NCBI RefSeq assembly: GCF_022812285.1
Contig: NZ_CP093300.1
Location: forward strand, 1,364,001 to 1,428,000
Direction of reading: 5' to 3'
Source: Alkalihalobacillus sp. LMS39
GTDB lineage: Bacteria > Bacillota > Bacilli > Bacillales > Bacillaceae_F
DNA length: 64,000 nucleotides
The notes beneath the pieces are model-generated. The model was not told the origin of the DNA. It worked only from the letters and a program-made list of their open reading frames with translations, and did not search any database. Of the stretch, positions 48,701 through 57,328 are shown in pieces; positions within the stretch are counted from its first letter, which is position 1; the number at the start of each line of letters is the position of its first letter. The position numbers and the translations under genes are program-made.

Positions 48701-49665
48701 TTTTTATCATTTGTAGCACCGACACTAATAACCCCTTGGAAAGCAGCAGGATAAAACTTCATATCCATTCCTGAGTTACCGGCAGCTGCAACAACGGTAA
48801 TATTAGCAGCTAATGCTTGGTTAATCGCATCTTCAATAATTGGTGATGGATAAGAAGATCCAAGACTTAGGTTAATGACTTGGGCTTTTTGTTTAACGGC
48901 TTGTAAAATTCCTTCAGCTACTGTGTAGTCGGAAGAAGAAAATGAATTTCCAAAAACATCAATTGATATAATGCTAACGTTTGGATTGATTCCATATCCT
49001 CCAACACCGTTATTTTTTTCAGAAGCAATTATTCCAGCCACATGAGTTCCGTGTAAATCTGGAATTCCTTTTTTAATTGGGTTAATCACATTATAATTTG
49101 AAACAATTTTATTTTTTAGCTCAGGATGTTTTACGTCAATACCTGAATCAACAACAGCGACTCGAACTTTATTTTTCCCAGCAAGCTTTTGAGCACTGTC
49201 AATTTTTAAAGTATCAAGATAATACATTTGGTCACGCTTTTGGTCTGGCACGGAAAGTTTTTGGATACGTGCACTTCGTGAAACAGAAATGACATCGGAA
49301 CGTTCCGCATACTTTTCAGCAACAGCTTCTAAAGAGTTTCCTTTGTTTACTTTGACAATGTCATAGTTTAAACTACTGACTTTTTTTACTAAAGTCGTCC
49401 CCATTTTTTTATGAGTCGATTTTGAAATTTGAGAACTGTATTTAACAACTAAGACATTGTCCTCAAATTCCGGGTTAAGTCCTTCTTTGTCTTTCGACAT
49501 TGAATGAGCTTTAACTTGATTTTTTTCTAGTCCAAGTCGTTTAAAGACTTCTTGCTGGACTAGGTCCTTCTCCAAATCCTTACTCACTGCTGCGGAAACC
49601 GTGGATGGCAACACTAAACTAGCAATAAGCAACAAGCTAAATAAGACATTCAATCCCTTTTTCAC
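45745..49665 (-). CDS. Large secreted subtilisin-like serine protease with PPC-type domains
   Basis: A 1306-residue S8 peptidase. Signal peptide MKKGLNVLFSLLLIASLVLP to about residue 25 (VSA), propeptide to about 140, catalytic domain with Asp173 (VVDSGID), His205 (HGTHVAG) and Ser361 (GTSMATP). After about 440 come pre-peptidase C-terminal (PPC)-like domains, seen as repeats of TDWYRLNVTEGEYTQLTLSP, EDWYALTPKKKGFYQIDLSS, DIYYFSAKTAGIYGFNVKP and TDYYRIVVDKKSKYKVELN. A long Glu/Ser/Thr-rich acidic linker lies about 590-740. No LPxTG is seen, so it is secreted or held by binding domains. It resembles WprA-like bacillopeptidases in class only. It converges on 44649 and is preceded by two Spo0A-like boxes. 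Confidence 0.92.
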   Translation of the reverse strand: MKKGLNVLFSLLLIASLVLPSTVSAAVSKDLEKDLVQQEVFKRLGLEKNQVKAHSMSKDKEGLNPEFEDNVLVVKYSSQISKSTHKKMGTTLVKKVSSLNYDIVKVNKGNSLEAVAEKYAERSDVISVSRSARIQKLSVPDQKRDQMYYLDTLKIDSAQKLAGKNKVRVAVVDSGIDVKHPELKNKIVSNYNVINPIKKGIPDLHGTHVAGIIASEKNNGVGGYGINPNVSIISIDVFGNSFSSSDYTVAEGILQAVKQKAQVINLSLGSSYPSPIIEDAINQALAANITVVAAAGNSGMDMKFYPAAFQGVISVGATNDKNELADFSTFGGSVDIVAPGQGIYNAAYTNKSTYMYLDGTSMATPVVTGTVSLLLSKDPKLKPHEIQYILNKTAKDLGAKGYDTKYGFGLVNPVSALKYDKKKVPKTTFLTESQLLSKSKKVTANPNTSVKGQITKLYQTDWYRLNVTEGEYTQLTLSPKSKYDYMYELYFFPEGEKEPLVHTKVDDIAHGGKEGSLFQAPTNGTIVIGVKDATKKYNEKASNSYTLSISKTTELPNDGIAEWNPYEITSFPFQSKRDFGNLYFTPTPYVELPEEEQVEEEPGTEREQTGQQSIKEEQSEEPTAEPVEEEPVEEEIIEETDTDENLSEQEGTEEQTVESTNEETSIESSEDVSVQEQSEKASETTSQEVSETTSESMQKVEETSAANVLDEQPIEDSPSEEEPIEEEPWEEYPEEDGPSWDTDHFMFTIPENANNKPETLKVKVSSVPGINIIVNIYELENYYSEDEDEYYEDRWLIDSINEGGTGQSESFSFNGYPGQTYIIEVTSDPNLDPDFWWWGDEVDITKSYSSTIPYELSIDSKFLPDDEDNFPIGQYEEDQEFPDHMYDIAKRENKSLQAVRLDEMTSNYEEDDYYSQIPDISIPTKTGQVNRGYIQYSGDEDWYALTPKKKGFYQIDLSSQGNIPVLEIYTYDEFTGQLYPVASNVNYDYENDRFYAEPILHAGLKSNQTYYFFVTDVNQRPTYDEYQFTAKFVRSTPKDIHENNDTFEEATRIGEGKYRGYFETSSDNDIYYFSAKTAGIYGFNVKPRTKTTLKNVPEQGLKQIDPDVIIVEDKNKNGVLDPEEEGSAMTFFEGWTGEEERGSFYAKKNAKYFIVLYNYEMDASYFGYDFTISNVSKRVDEDKGNKIKNSKPTKPVKLKATKAGTFSATGYINPTKNKGDTDYYRIVVDKKSKYKVELNVPTDLDGVVTIYNSKGKKVTTKNVYGQGDAEKFLVTLKKGTYYVKIHEVNGNSSISPYKLKMTKQKK

Positions 49666-49762
49666 TCGGTCATCTCCTCTAGGAATATGAATTCCTGTTA
49701 ATATGTTCCAAGTTAAAATACGACTTGTTTTAAAAAAAAACCTTTAATTTCGATTTTTTTCT

Positions 49763-49793
49763 TTCGACAAAACCCACATAAATTTCGACAAAA
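49763..49793. promoter_or_regulatory. Two Spo0A-box-like sites upstream of the large protease
   Basis: TTCGACAAAA at 49763-49772 and again at 49784-49793, 21 bp apart (two helical turns), about 100-130 bp upstream of the start. Each contains the reverse complement of TTTGTCGAA. Confidence 0.55.
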
Positions 49794-49892
49794 AACAAGG
49801 ATGGATTAGAGGGGGGGGAAACTGTTCTGTTAGGAGAGAAATAGCAGAATGTATGTCCATCAATGAGAAAAGTTTTGGTCTAGCATCGAAAA

Positions 49893-49922
49893 GACCCAAG
49901 TGAATCATTCAACACTTGGGTC
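49893..49922 (-). terminator. Hairpin, probable terminator for the minus-strand TetR transcript
   Basis: GACCCAAGTG (49893-49902) pairs with CACTTGGGTC (49913-49922). On the minus strand it is followed by TTTTC. Near 49840 is a degenerate family A remnant (CAGAATGTATGTCC). Confidence 0.55.
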
Positions 49923-49960
49923 GAGTTTAGCGAGTTAGCGATTTTGTAGTATATCGTAAG

Positions 49961-50144
49961 TTAGCGGCCATGAAAACCGTTATCTGTGAACATTGCTAGC
50001 GTTTTGGAACGTTGGTGGACACAGGTGCAGTTATTCATAATATATCGCTTGGAAGAGAGTTACTTTTGCGTGAATAAGGGCTCCTGTGGCCGCTAAAAAA
50101 CGGAAACCCCTATCATGTTCACAAATAACGGCTGCTCTGACCGC
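49961..50144. repeat. Family D: ~30-bp repeat, three copies
   Basis: One plus-strand copy at 49961-49993 (TTAGCGGCCA..CCGTTAT.TGTGAACAT), one minus-strand copy at 50115-50144 (GCGGTCAGAGCAGCCGTTAT.TGTGAACAT), and a more diverged minus-strand copy at about 50069-50096 (TTAGCGGCCACAGGAGCCC). No gene is supported in 49.93-50.30 kb. Confidence 0.7.
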
Positions 50145-50301
50145 AAAAATGAGATATGGGATGTGTTGGTTGTTCATCAAACAGTTATTGCTTATGGAGC
50201 GGGAGGAGAATGGATCTATGAGATGCTGATGAGTCTGAACTGACATTTTCGATGATTGTATTAACGATTTTCACAGCAGTAAATCAGTCATTTCTTATAT
50301 A

Positions 50302-50452
50302 GATAAGCGGAGCTTTGAAAGCTTATTCAAGAAGAACGAAGGCTGCGCACCTGCACGTTTCACCCCAAAAAGATCACTTGTGGTTCACTTTCAAAAGCGG
50401 GCAGGGCTCCGCACTTCGCTTGAAAGAAAAGAGGCTCCGCGATTTTTCTTAT
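50302..50452. repeat. Family B element, copy 5 (left part deleted)
   Basis: GATAAG is joined directly to CGGAGCTTTGAAAGCTTATTC, so the ATAAAAATTTTAGTATAGCAG segment is missing. The rest runs to GATTTTTCTTATC. The right inverted repeat overlaps the stop codon of the TetR gene (TTA at 50449-50451). Confidence 0.82.
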
Positions 50453-51030
50453 CTTTCGCCAATAATGCCATAAAAAAATATTTTAGTGATCTCTTCAGTA
50501 AGTGGCAGAACTTTTGTATAAATGTCTTCTCGTTGTAGATAATCCTTTAACATATGGATATAAAATAAGATAGCCTCATTTGATAAAGACGGGTCAACAT
50601 ACCCTTGCTCCATCCCTTCTTTAAATAAATGAGTAAAATAGGGAATCGATTTTTCTTCATAGATTTTTTCAATATAACTGCCATCAAGACTGTATTCCTT
50701 CATCATGAATTGGTAAAACTCTTCATGAATTTGTTGAGAAACTTCCTTTTTATTAAAAATAATTTGTTTGATTTTTTCTGGGAAAGGAAGGTCGCTATAA
50801 ACAACTTGTTCAAATTCAAGAGAAGCTTTATCAATGTAATGAATATATACATCCTTTGTTAGTTGGTGTTTGTTTTCAAAATAGTTATATATCGTCACTT
50901 GGGAAACATTGGCTTCCTTCGCAATTTCGGCAATCGATACTTTTTGAATCCCATAGGTTAAATATAATTGTAATGTTGCTTCTAATATATCTTTTTTCTT
51001 TTGTTCTCTACGTCGTTGAAACCCATCCAT
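50449..51030 (-). CDS. TetR/AcrR-family regulator
   Basis: A 193-residue repressor. The N-terminal helix-turn-helix is clear: KKKDILEATLQLYLTYGIQK, then VSIAEIAKEANVSQVTIYNY; the C-terminal helical ligand domain is variable. The start at 51030 fits GAGGTG six bases upstream; GTG 51039 and ATG 51033 are alternatives. It is divergent from the ABC exporter genes and probably represses them in response to a transported compound (inference). Its last codon lies inside a family B element. Confidence 0.88.
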   Translation of the reverse strand: MDGFQRRREQKKKDILEATLQLYLTYGIQKVSIAEIAKEANVSQVTIYNYFENKHQLTKDVYIHYIDKASLEFEQVVYSDLPFPEKIKQIIFNKKEVSQQIHEEFYQFMMKEYSLDGSYIEKIYEEKSIPYFTHLFKEGMEQGYVDPSLSNEAILFYIHMLKDYLQREDIYTKVLPLTEEITKIFFYGIIGER

Positions 51031-51177
51031 CATGTTCACCTCAATGTCATTTTAATCAAAAAAATGAAGTAAAACAAATAAATCATTTCAAAACCTCTTG
51101 TTAAATGGAAAAGTTTTTAATAATATGAACTATATAAGTTAAAATATTTCATAACTAAAAGAGGAAAAGGGGCGTTT

Positions 51178-52083
51178 ATGGTTATGACCGTTGTAAAAAC
51201 AACGAACCTAACAAAAAAGTTTGGTGCATTTACGGCATTGCAAAGCGTTAATTTAGAGGTGAATCGTGGAGAAGTGTTTGGATTTATCGGTCCTAATGGG
51301 GCAGGTAAGTCTACAACGATTCGAATTTTGCTCGGTATAATAAAAGCAACAACAGGAGAGGCCATGGTGTTTGGTCAAGATGTTTGGAAAGATGCTGTTG
51401 ATATTCATAAACGGATTGCTTATGTGCCAGGTGATGTTAACCTTTGGCCGAATTTAACAGGTGGAGAAGTAATTGATTTATTTATTGCATTACGAGGGAA
51501 TGGAGAAAAAAAGCGTCGAGAAGAATTTATTGAGAAATTTAATTTAGACCCTTCAAAAAAATGTCGAACCTATTCAAAAGGAAATCGTCAAAAGGTGGCA
51601 CTTGTTTCTGCCTTTGCTTCGGATGCTGATTTATATATTCTCGATGAGCCAACTTCAGGACTTGACCCTTTAATGGAAAAAGTCTTTCAAGAATGTGTCA
51701 TGGATGCAAAACGAGAGGGGAAAAGTGTGTTGTTGTCTAGTCACATATTATCAGAAGTAGAAAAGCTTTGTGATCGTGTAGGAATTATTAGACAAGGTGA
51801 AATTATTGAGTCTGGTACATTACAAGAATTACGTCATTTAACAAGGATAAATTTATTCGTTGAAACAAGGAAACCAATGATTAACCTAGCGAAACTGCAA
51901 GGGATTCATGAACTCGAGCAAAGAGAAAATGGATGGTCTTTTCAAGTGGATAATGATGACCTTGATGCAGTTATAAAATATGTGAGTGAATTTGGAGTAC
52001 AGCGCTTGGAAAGTACACCGCCAAAGTTAGAAGATTTATTTATGAGGCATTATGAAGGAGAACAGAATACAGGAGATGAGTAA
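51178..52083 (+). CDS. ABC exporter ATP-binding protein
   Basis: A 301-residue ATPase. Walker A is GPNGAGKST (residues 38-46), the signature motif is YSKGNRQKVALVSA, Walker B is LYILDEPTSGLDP and the H-loop is SSHILSEVEKL. The C-terminal extension of about 75 residues is typical of drug/antibiotic exporter ATPases. AAAAGGGG precedes ATG 51178; a second ATG two codons later is possible. It pairs with the 534-residue permease gene 3 bp downstream. Multidrug or antibiotic efflux is the usual role of such pairs; the substrate is not determinable here. Confidence 0.92.
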   Translation: MVMTVVKTTNLTKKFGAFTALQSVNLEVNRGEVFGFIGPNGAGKSTTIRILLGIIKATTGEAMVFGQDVWKDAVDIHKRIAYVPGDVNLWPNLTGGEVIDLFIALRGNGEKKRREEFIEKFNLDPSKKCRTYSKGNRQKVALVSAFASDADLYILDEPTSGLDPLMEKVFQECVMDAKREGKSVLLSSHILSEVEKLCDRVGIIRQGEIIESGTLQELRHLTRINLFVETRKPMINLAKLQGIHELEQRENGWSFQVDNDDLDAVIKYVSEFGVQRLESTPPKLEDLFMRHYEGEQNTGDE

Positions 52084-52086
52084 AAT

Positions 52087-53691
52087 ATGTTGAAGTCATT
52101 GTTTAATCAAACAAGCAGGCTCATAATGTTTGTCGTTCGGCGCGACCGGTTTCGTTTCCTAATCTGGACTTTTTCCATTGCGGTTCTTACAGTTGTAACT
52201 GCGTCATCATTTTCAGGGTTATATTCAACAGAACATGAAAGACAAGCGATTGCCGAAACAATGAGGAACCCTGCAATGACCGCAATGTTAGGCCCAGGGT
52301 ATGGATTGGAAAACTACACGGAGGGTCCAATGATGGCTCACCAAATGCTTTTATTTACAGCTATATTTGTTGGAATCATGAACATTTTGCTTACAACTCG
52401 TCATACACGGCAAGATGAAGAAGATGGTCGAATAGAACTCATCCGTTCTTTACCAGTTGGGCGACTTTCCAACAGTAGTGCAACAGTAATAGTACTATTT
52501 TTCATTAATGTCCTCCTCGGATTTGTAACGAGTATTGGGTTAGTCGTCTTAAGAATTGAAAGTATCGATATCGCAGGTTCATTGCTCTATGGAGCTAGTT
52601 TAGCTACGATAGGCATGCTCTTTACAGCTATCACTGTTTTTTGTGCCCAATTGTCGGAAAGTTCAAGAGGAACGATTGGCTTAGCCTTTAGTTCACTTGG
52701 TATTTTTTATGTGATAAGAGCGATAGGAGATGTGAATCATGAATGGTTATCATGGTTTTCACCCCTTGGCTGGGTAATAAGAACCGAAGTCTTTGTGAAC
52801 AATGAATGGTTTCCTATCGTGTTACTTATGTTTTCTGCTTTTGTGATTGTAACTTTAGCGTTATCGTTAAATGGAATTCGTGATTTAGAGTCTGGCTTTT
52901 TAAGAACTCGCCCAGGTAAAAGACATGCCTCAATGTGGTTACAATCTCCATTTGGCTTAGCATGTCGATTGCAACGGACAAGTATAATTGCATGGGCAAT
53001 TGGAGTATTTGTTCTAGGGGTGTCATATGGTTCAGTGTTCGGTGATTTAGAAAATTTCTTCCTAAGTAATGAGATGTTAAGTGAAATGTTAACACCAGTA
53101 GAAGGGGTAACGTTAACCGAACAATTTTTAACGATGCTTATGTCGGTCATATCCATGATTTGTACGATTCCAGCTCTTCTTATGGTCCTAAAACTAAAGG
53201 CAGAGGAAAACAAAAATCGGATAGAGCATCTAGTTGTTCGTGCGGTTTCACGCCAAAAAATAATGGGTAGTTATTTACTCTTAGCTATTGTCATTAGTAT
53301 GATGATGCAAATTCTTGCAGTTATAGGTTTATGGTTGGCCGCGAATGCGGTGATGGAACATCCGATTTCATTTGGCGTAATGTTGGAAGCCGCAATGGCT
53401 TATTTACCAGCTTTATGGATTATGATCGGAATGCTTGTCTTCTTAATTGGATACTTACCAAAATTAACAACAATAACATGGTTATATCTAGGTTATTCAT
53501 TTATCGTTGTATATTTAGGAGGGTTGCTTCAGTTTCCAGAGTGGATGTCATTCCTTTCCCCTTTTGGGCACATTCCACAGTTGCCTGTTGAGGAATTTCA
53601 GTTCAGGATATTCCTATTGCTGATCAGTGTTTCTCTTGTATTAATTGTCACAGGAATTATTGGTTATCGAAAACGAGATTTAGTTGGATAA
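52087..53691 (+). CDS. ABC exporter permease, 12-span type
   Basis: A 534-residue membrane protein with two homologous halves of about six spans. It resembles the fused permeases of tetronasin/polyketide-type exporters, with RRDRFRFLIWTFSIAVLTVV at the start and TRHTRQDEEDGRIELIRSLPVGR in the first cytosolic loop; the second half has the matching LKAEENKNRIEHLVVRAVSR. A single full-length permease with one ATPase is expected for this class. GGAGATGAG precedes ATG 52087, and the gene is coupled to the ATPase gene. Confidence 0.9.
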   Translation: MLKSLFNQTSRLIMFVVRRDRFRFLIWTFSIAVLTVVTASSFSGLYSTEHERQAIAETMRNPAMTAMLGPGYGLENYTEGPMMAHQMLLFTAIFVGIMNILLTTRHTRQDEEDGRIELIRSLPVGRLSNSSATVIVLFFINVLLGFVTSIGLVVLRIESIDIAGSLLYGASLATIGMLFTAITVFCAQLSESSRGTIGLAFSSLGIFYVIRAIGDVNHEWLSWFSPLGWVIRTEVFVNNEWFPIVLLMFSAFVIVTLALSLNGIRDLESGFLRTRPGKRHASMWLQSPFGLACRLQRTSIIAWAIGVFVLGVSYGSVFGDLENFFLSNEMLSEMLTPVEGVTLTEQFLTMLMSVISMICTIPALLMVLKLKAEENKNRIEHLVVRAVSRQKIMGSYLLLAIVISMMMQILAVIGLWLAANAVMEHPISFGVMLEAAMAYLPALWIMIGMLVFLIGYLPKLTTITWLYLGYSFIVVYLGGLLQFPEWMSFLSPFGHIPQLPVEEFQFRIFLLLISVSLVLIVTGIIGYRKRDLVG

Positions 53692-53699
53692 TGCATAAA

Positions 53700-53733
53700 G
53701 GGTTCAATCTGTCGGAGTTGACGGATTGAACCC
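53700..53733. terminator. Hairpin between convergent exporter and SET genes
   Basis: GGGTTCAATC (53700-53709) pairs with GATTGAACCC (53724-53733), extended inward by GTC/GAC. T tracts are weak on both sides. Confidence 0.7.
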
Positions 53734-53745
53734 TACTAATGGTTG

Positions 53746-54138
53746 TTATTTGTCTTCCTCTTTTTTGTTAAACCATAATGCTTCGTTATTGTCGACCTCT
53801 CCATTATAGTTAATAAAAATTTCTTCGCCAGCCTTAATGTCTTTATACGCATAATAATCAAATGTATGATTATCGAAATTTATATCATAAGTTGCGTTAG
53901 GAGTATAAGAATGATTAAATAACATCCCATAGCCTAGTACAATGGCTGTATGATTAATCCCATATTCGTAAGCATAATCAGCTAAAATGGTTTTTTCAAT
54001 ATGTTCATGTTCTTCATTCGGATATGGAACGACAGGTGCTTCATGAAATAATTGACCTTTTTTTATGTCTACTTTTGCAAACACACCTCGATTAAATTCC
54101 TCTTCGTCACAAATTGTTGATTTTTTAACTTCAATCAT
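53746..54138 (-). CDS. SET-domain protein
   Basis: A 130-residue stand-alone SET-fold protein. The N-terminal RGVFAKVDIKKGQLF (17-31), the core LGYGMLFNHSYTPNATY (68-84, with the NHS cofactor-site motif) and YKDIKAGEEIFINYN (98-112, with the catalytic-Tyr region) are all present, so methyltransferase activity is plausible. Post-SET cysteines are absent, common for bacterial members. The start at 54138 fits AAGGTG; GTG 54147 is an alternative. Targets are unknown. It is a single gene; neighbours give no functional clue. Confidence 0.82.
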   Translation of the reverse strand: MIEVKKSTICDEEEFNRGVFAKVDIKKGQLFHEAPVVPYPNEEHEHIEKTILADYAYEYGINHTAIVLGYGMLFNHSYTPNATYDINFDNHTFDYYAYKDIKAGEEIFINYNGEVDNNEALWFNKKEEDK

Positions 54139-54223
54139 TGTTGTCACCTTCTATATTTTTTCGTCTATTTGACTGTATCATGGCATACAAAAATAAACAA
54201 TGCCACTAGAGAAAAAATCACTT

Positions 54224-54251
54224 TTGATTTTTCGTTCATTCAGAGTATGAT
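54224..54251 (+). promoter_or_regulatory. Promoter of the PAS-STAS gene
   Basis: TTGATT (54224-54229), a 16-bp spacer and TATGAT (54246-54251), 39 bp before the start codon. Confidence 0.5.
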
Positions 54252-54290
54252 AAAGGTAATAAAGTCGATGTAGGAAAAAGGAGAAGATAA

Positions 54291-55058
54291 ATGGCTCGAG
54301 ATCAAAATCTAACAATCATTGAAAAAGAAAAAATGTACCAGCAAATCGTCGAGTATTCTTTTGAAACAACGATTATCCATTTAAATGAAAAAGTCATTTA
54401 TATTAATCAATCAGGTGCTGATTTTCTAGGAGCAACAAAAGAAGAAATAATCGGAAAAAATATTGTTGAAGTGTTTCTAGAGGATTCAAAACGAATGATA
54501 AGAGAACGCATTCGAAAAGCGACCGAAGAAAATGTGATTGGTGATTTAATTGAAACGACAATCCAAAAGTTTGATGGGTCTTTGGTCGAGGTTGAACTTT
54601 ACTGTCACCCCGTAAAGTTTGGTGAGTCGAAAGCAATTCAATCTATCATTCGCGACATCACAAGTCGAAAAGAAGCGGAAAAGAAATTGCGAGAAATGGT
54701 TCGTGAAATTGCGACGCCAATTGTTCCTGTATTTGAAGGGATTGCCGTTATTCCACTCGTTGGAAATGTTGATTTAGATCGGACAAATCAGCTCGTTACG
54801 ATCATTCCACAAAAAATCCAGGGACATAACCTTGAACATTTAATTATTGATGTGTCAGGAATTTATAACATTGATGAAACGGTCATCGATTTTATTTATG
54901 AAATAAATTCAATAATGAAATTACTCGGTATCTCACTTATTTTTACAGGGTTACGACCTGAACTTGCACATAAGGCAGTAGAAGCACGTATGAATATTAC
55001 TTCAATTAAAACGAAGTCAACGGTGAAACAAGCGTTAGAACAATTGATACAACAATAA
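54291..55058 (+). CDS. PAS-STAS domain protein, RsbR-like
   Basis: A 255-residue signalling protein. The N-terminal PAS domain (about 15-130) shows INQSGADFLGATKEEIIGKN and PVKFGESKAIQSIIRDITSR; the C-terminal STAS domain (about 145-250) has HLIIDVSGIYNIDETVIDFI and LGISLIFTGLRPELAHKAV. RsbR-type stressosome proteins have this STAS region with phosphorylated Thr residues at equivalent places, but their N-terminus is a globin-like fold rather than PAS (as in light-sensing YtvA). It may therefore feed redox, light or ligand signals to the sigma-B pathway; no LOV cysteine motif (NCRFLQ) is present. AAAAGGAG precedes ATG 54291. Confidence 0.86.
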   Translation: MARDQNLTIIEKEKMYQQIVEYSFETTIIHLNEKVIYINQSGADFLGATKEEIIGKNIVEVFLEDSKRMIRERIRKATEENVIGDLIETTIQKFDGSLVEVELYCHPVKFGESKAIQSIIRDITSRKEAEKKLREMVREIATPIVPVFEGIAVIPLVGNVDLDRTNQLVTIIPQKIQGHNLEHLIIDVSGIYNIDETVIDFIYEINSIMKLLGISLIFTGLRPELAHKAVEARMNITSIKTKSTVKQALEQLIQQ

Positions 55059-55060
55059 CA

Positions 55061-55099
55061 AAAAAGTGTTATCAGTCTTTGGCTGTAACACTTTTTTTC
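55061..55099 (+). terminator. Terminator of the PAS-STAS gene
   Basis: AAAAAGTGTTA (55061-55071) pairs with TAACACTTTTT (55086-55096), followed by T. Confidence 0.92.
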
Positions 55100-55136
55100 T
55101 TTTCTATTATTTACGAGAGATTAATTGTAAACTAGA

Positions 55137-55200
55137 TTGACATATAAGGTTGACGATTATAAAATTTAATTGTTAACTAAAATAATATTCGGGTTAACAT
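55137..55200 (+). promoter_or_regulatory. Biotin operon promoter and BirA operator
   Basis: TTGACA (55137-55142), a 17-bp spacer and TAAAAT (55160-55165). TTGTTAAC (55170-55177), 15 bp, then GTTAACAT (55193-55200) matches the BirA box (TTGTTAAC-N14/15-GTTAACAA). Biotinyl-AMP-loaded BirA would repress when biotin is plentiful. Confidence 0.88.
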
Positions 55201-55230
55201 TTGATGCTGTGATGAAAGGAGGTGATAACG

Positions 55231-55998
55231 ATGAAGGAAACTCCGCTATATAGTGTAAGAATGCGAGCCGCTCAAGGCGGTTCTCATGAATTAGGTGGAA
55301 AACATATTTCTGGCGGAGAAGTGATTTCATCTTTGGATGAGTTGCGTTCATCTGTTGATTTACTTATAAAAAAAGCGCTTACCCACTCTAGAGGCGTTCC
55401 AGATTTTTTGCAAATTCAATGTGATGCGATTACAGAACCGATTCAGTTTGTTCCACCTTTGAAAGTTCATACGAACACTGTTGAAACGATAACAGAGGGA
55501 CAGTATGTAGCAAAAGAGCTGTTGCAACAAAACGGGATTTCAGCAGCTGTCATTGAAAAAGCCTATGAGCAATTACCGCAGTTCTCGCAAAGTGGCGCAT
55601 TGCTCATCGATGCTAAAACGGGAAAACGTATCAATGGGGAGCAATCTGTTCGAGTTTCAAAAATGGATTGGAACGAAACAAACTTTATATCATGGGTGAA
55701 AAAGAATGAATTCCTGCCTAATGAAAGACTGAAAGAAGCGCTCGTACTTGCGACAAAAGTAAGTTATCATCCTGCAACGGTAGCTGAATTATGTTGGTCT
55801 GATGACCCTGATTATGTGACAGGGTATGTCGCGAGTAAAGCATTAGGATATCAGCGTATTACGAAAATGAAAGAATGGGGTGACGACCAAGGTTGTCGAA
55901 TATTTTTCGTAAATACGGCTTATGACATAGATACATATATCTCGTATTTAAAAACAGAGCCATTATTTGTTTATTGGGAGGAGAACGATGGAACGTAA
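55231..55998 (+). CDS. bioW: 6-carboxyhexanoate--CoA ligase (pimeloyl-CoA synthetase)
   Basis: A 255-residue enzyme that activates pimelate to pimeloyl-CoA for biotin ring assembly. Family text: [22 protein letters not shown] at the N-terminus, a [14 protein letters not shown] segment, and the C-terminal GRVFF-equivalent [23 protein letters not shown] 55231 is preferred because the perfect AAAGGAGGTGAT lies just upstream; GTG 55222 falls within that site. It is the first gene of bioWAFDBI, directly downstream of the BirA operator, and overlaps bioA by 11 bp. Confidence 0.95.
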   Translation: MKETPLYSVRMRAAQGGSHELGGKHISGGEVISSLDELRSSVDLLIKKALTHSRGVPDFLQIQCDAITEPIQFVPPLKVHTNTVETITEGQYVAKELLQQNGISAAVIEKAYEQLPQFSQSGALLIDAKTGKRINGEQSVRVSKMDWNETNFISWVKKNEFLPNERLKEALVLATKVSYHPATVAELCWSDDPDYVTGYVASKALGYQRITKMKEWGDDQGCRIFFVNTAYDIDTYISYLKTEPLFVYWEENDGT

Positions 55999-57328
55999 TC
56001 TAGAAGAAAAAAGTAAAAAATATTTATGGTTGCCGTTTACGCAAATGAAAGATTATGATGAGCATCCGTTAATTATAGAAAGTGGCAATGGTATTAAAGT
56101 GAAAGATATTCACGGGAAAGAATATTATGATGGGTTTTCATCTGTATGGCTAAATGTACATGGTCATCGTAAGAAAGAACTAGATGAGGCGATTACAGCT
56201 CAGTTAAGTAAAATTGCTCACTCTACGTTATTAGGGATGACAAATGTGCCAGCAACTGAATTAGCCGAAAAATTAGTGAATATTAGCCCAGAAAACTTGA
56301 CGCGCGTGTTTTATTCAGATAGTGGTGCAGAGGCAATGGAAATTGCATTAAAGATGGCATTTCAATATTGGAAAAATAAAGGGAATGAAAAGAAACAGAA
56401 ATTTATCTCGATGCAAAATGGTTATCATGGGGACACGATAGGTGCAGTCAGTGTTGGCTCTATAGAATTATTTCATCAAATGTATGGGCCACTTATGTTT
56501 GAAAGTTATAAAGCGCCGTATCCAAACGCTTACCGTTTTGAAGAGGGCGATGCCAATCAGTGCAAAGAAGAATGTTTAGAGATGTTAGAACAATTGTTAC
56601 AAGAGCAACATGAAACGATTGCAGCTTTATCCATTGAGTCGATGGTTCAAGGGGCAGCAGGAATGGTCGTTATGCCTGAAGGTTTTTTAGCTGGTGTAAG
56701 AAGATTATGTACTAAATATAATGTACTCATGATTGTCGATGAGGTTGCGACTGGATTTGGTCGGACTGGAAAAATGTTTGCTTGTGAACATGAACAAGTT
56801 CAACCTGATTTAATGGCCGCAGGAAAAGGGATTACAGGAGGATATTTGCCGATAGCGGTCACATTTACAACCGAAGAGATTTACCGAGCATTTTATGATG
56901 ATTTTCAAAACCAAAAAACGTTCTTTCATGGACATTCGTATACAGGAAATCAACTTGGCTGTGCAGTGGCCATAGCGAACCTTGAACTGTTTGAAAAAGA
57001 CAAAATCGTCGAGCAAGTTCAGGAAAAATCACAGCAACTTCAAACTCTATTACGAGAGTTGACACATTTGCCTCATGTAGGAGATATTCGGCAATTAGGA
57101 TTTATGTGTGGGATAGAGCTTGTTAAGAATAAGGAAACAAAAGAAAGTTATCCAAAGGAAGCGAGAATGGGTTATGCTGTTTCGTTAAAAATGAGAGAGT
57201 TGGGCATGTTAACCAGACCGATGGGGGATGTCTTAGTGTTGATGCCACCACTCGTAAGTACGATAGAGGAGTTGGGGGACATGATCAACATTATGAAACA
57301 AGCAATTATTGAGGTTACTGATGAATGA
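55988..57328 (+). CDS. bioA: Adenosylmethionine/lysine--8-amino-7-oxononanoate aminotransferase
   Basis: A 446-residue PLP class III aminotransferase converting KAPA to [24 protein letters not shown] marks the N-terminus; PLP sites are [15 protein letters not shown], the Asp in [15 protein letters not shown] and the Schiff-base Lys280 in [12 protein letters not shown]. In B. subtilis the counterpart (BioK) uses lysine as amino donor; the donor cannot be decided here. GGGAGGAG inside the bioW end precedes ATG 55988. It overlaps bioF by 8 bp. Confidence 0.95.
   Translation: MERNLEEKSKKYLWLPFTQMKDYDEHPLIIESGNGIKVKDIHGKEYYDGFSSVWLNVHGHRKKELDEAITAQLSKIAHSTLLGMTNVPATELAEKLVNISPENLTRVFYSDSGAEAMEIALKMAFQYWKNKGNEKKQKFISMQNGYHGDTIGAVSVGSIELFHQMYGPLMFESYKAPYPNAYRFEEGDANQCKEECLEMLEQLLQEQHETIAALSIESMVQGAAGMVVMPEGFLAGVRRLCTKYNVLMIVDEVATGFGRTGKMFACEHEQVQPDLMAAGKGITGGYLPIAVTFTTEEIYRAFYDDFQNQKTFFHGHSYTGNQLGCAVAIANLELFEKDKIVEQVQEKSQQLQTLLRELTHLPHVGDIRQLGFMCGIELVKNKETKESYPKEARMGYAVSLKMRELGMLTRPMGDVLVLMPPLVSTIEELGDMINIMKQAIIEVTDE

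Noticed and set aside
49098-49292. Plus-strand 64-residue ORF within the large protease gene
   Set aside because: Antisense of the catalytic domain coding region; no ribosome site.
50031-50246. Minus-strand 71-residue ORF in the family D region
   Set aside because: Covers two repeat copies; no ribosome site or conserved protein features, so treated as non-coding.
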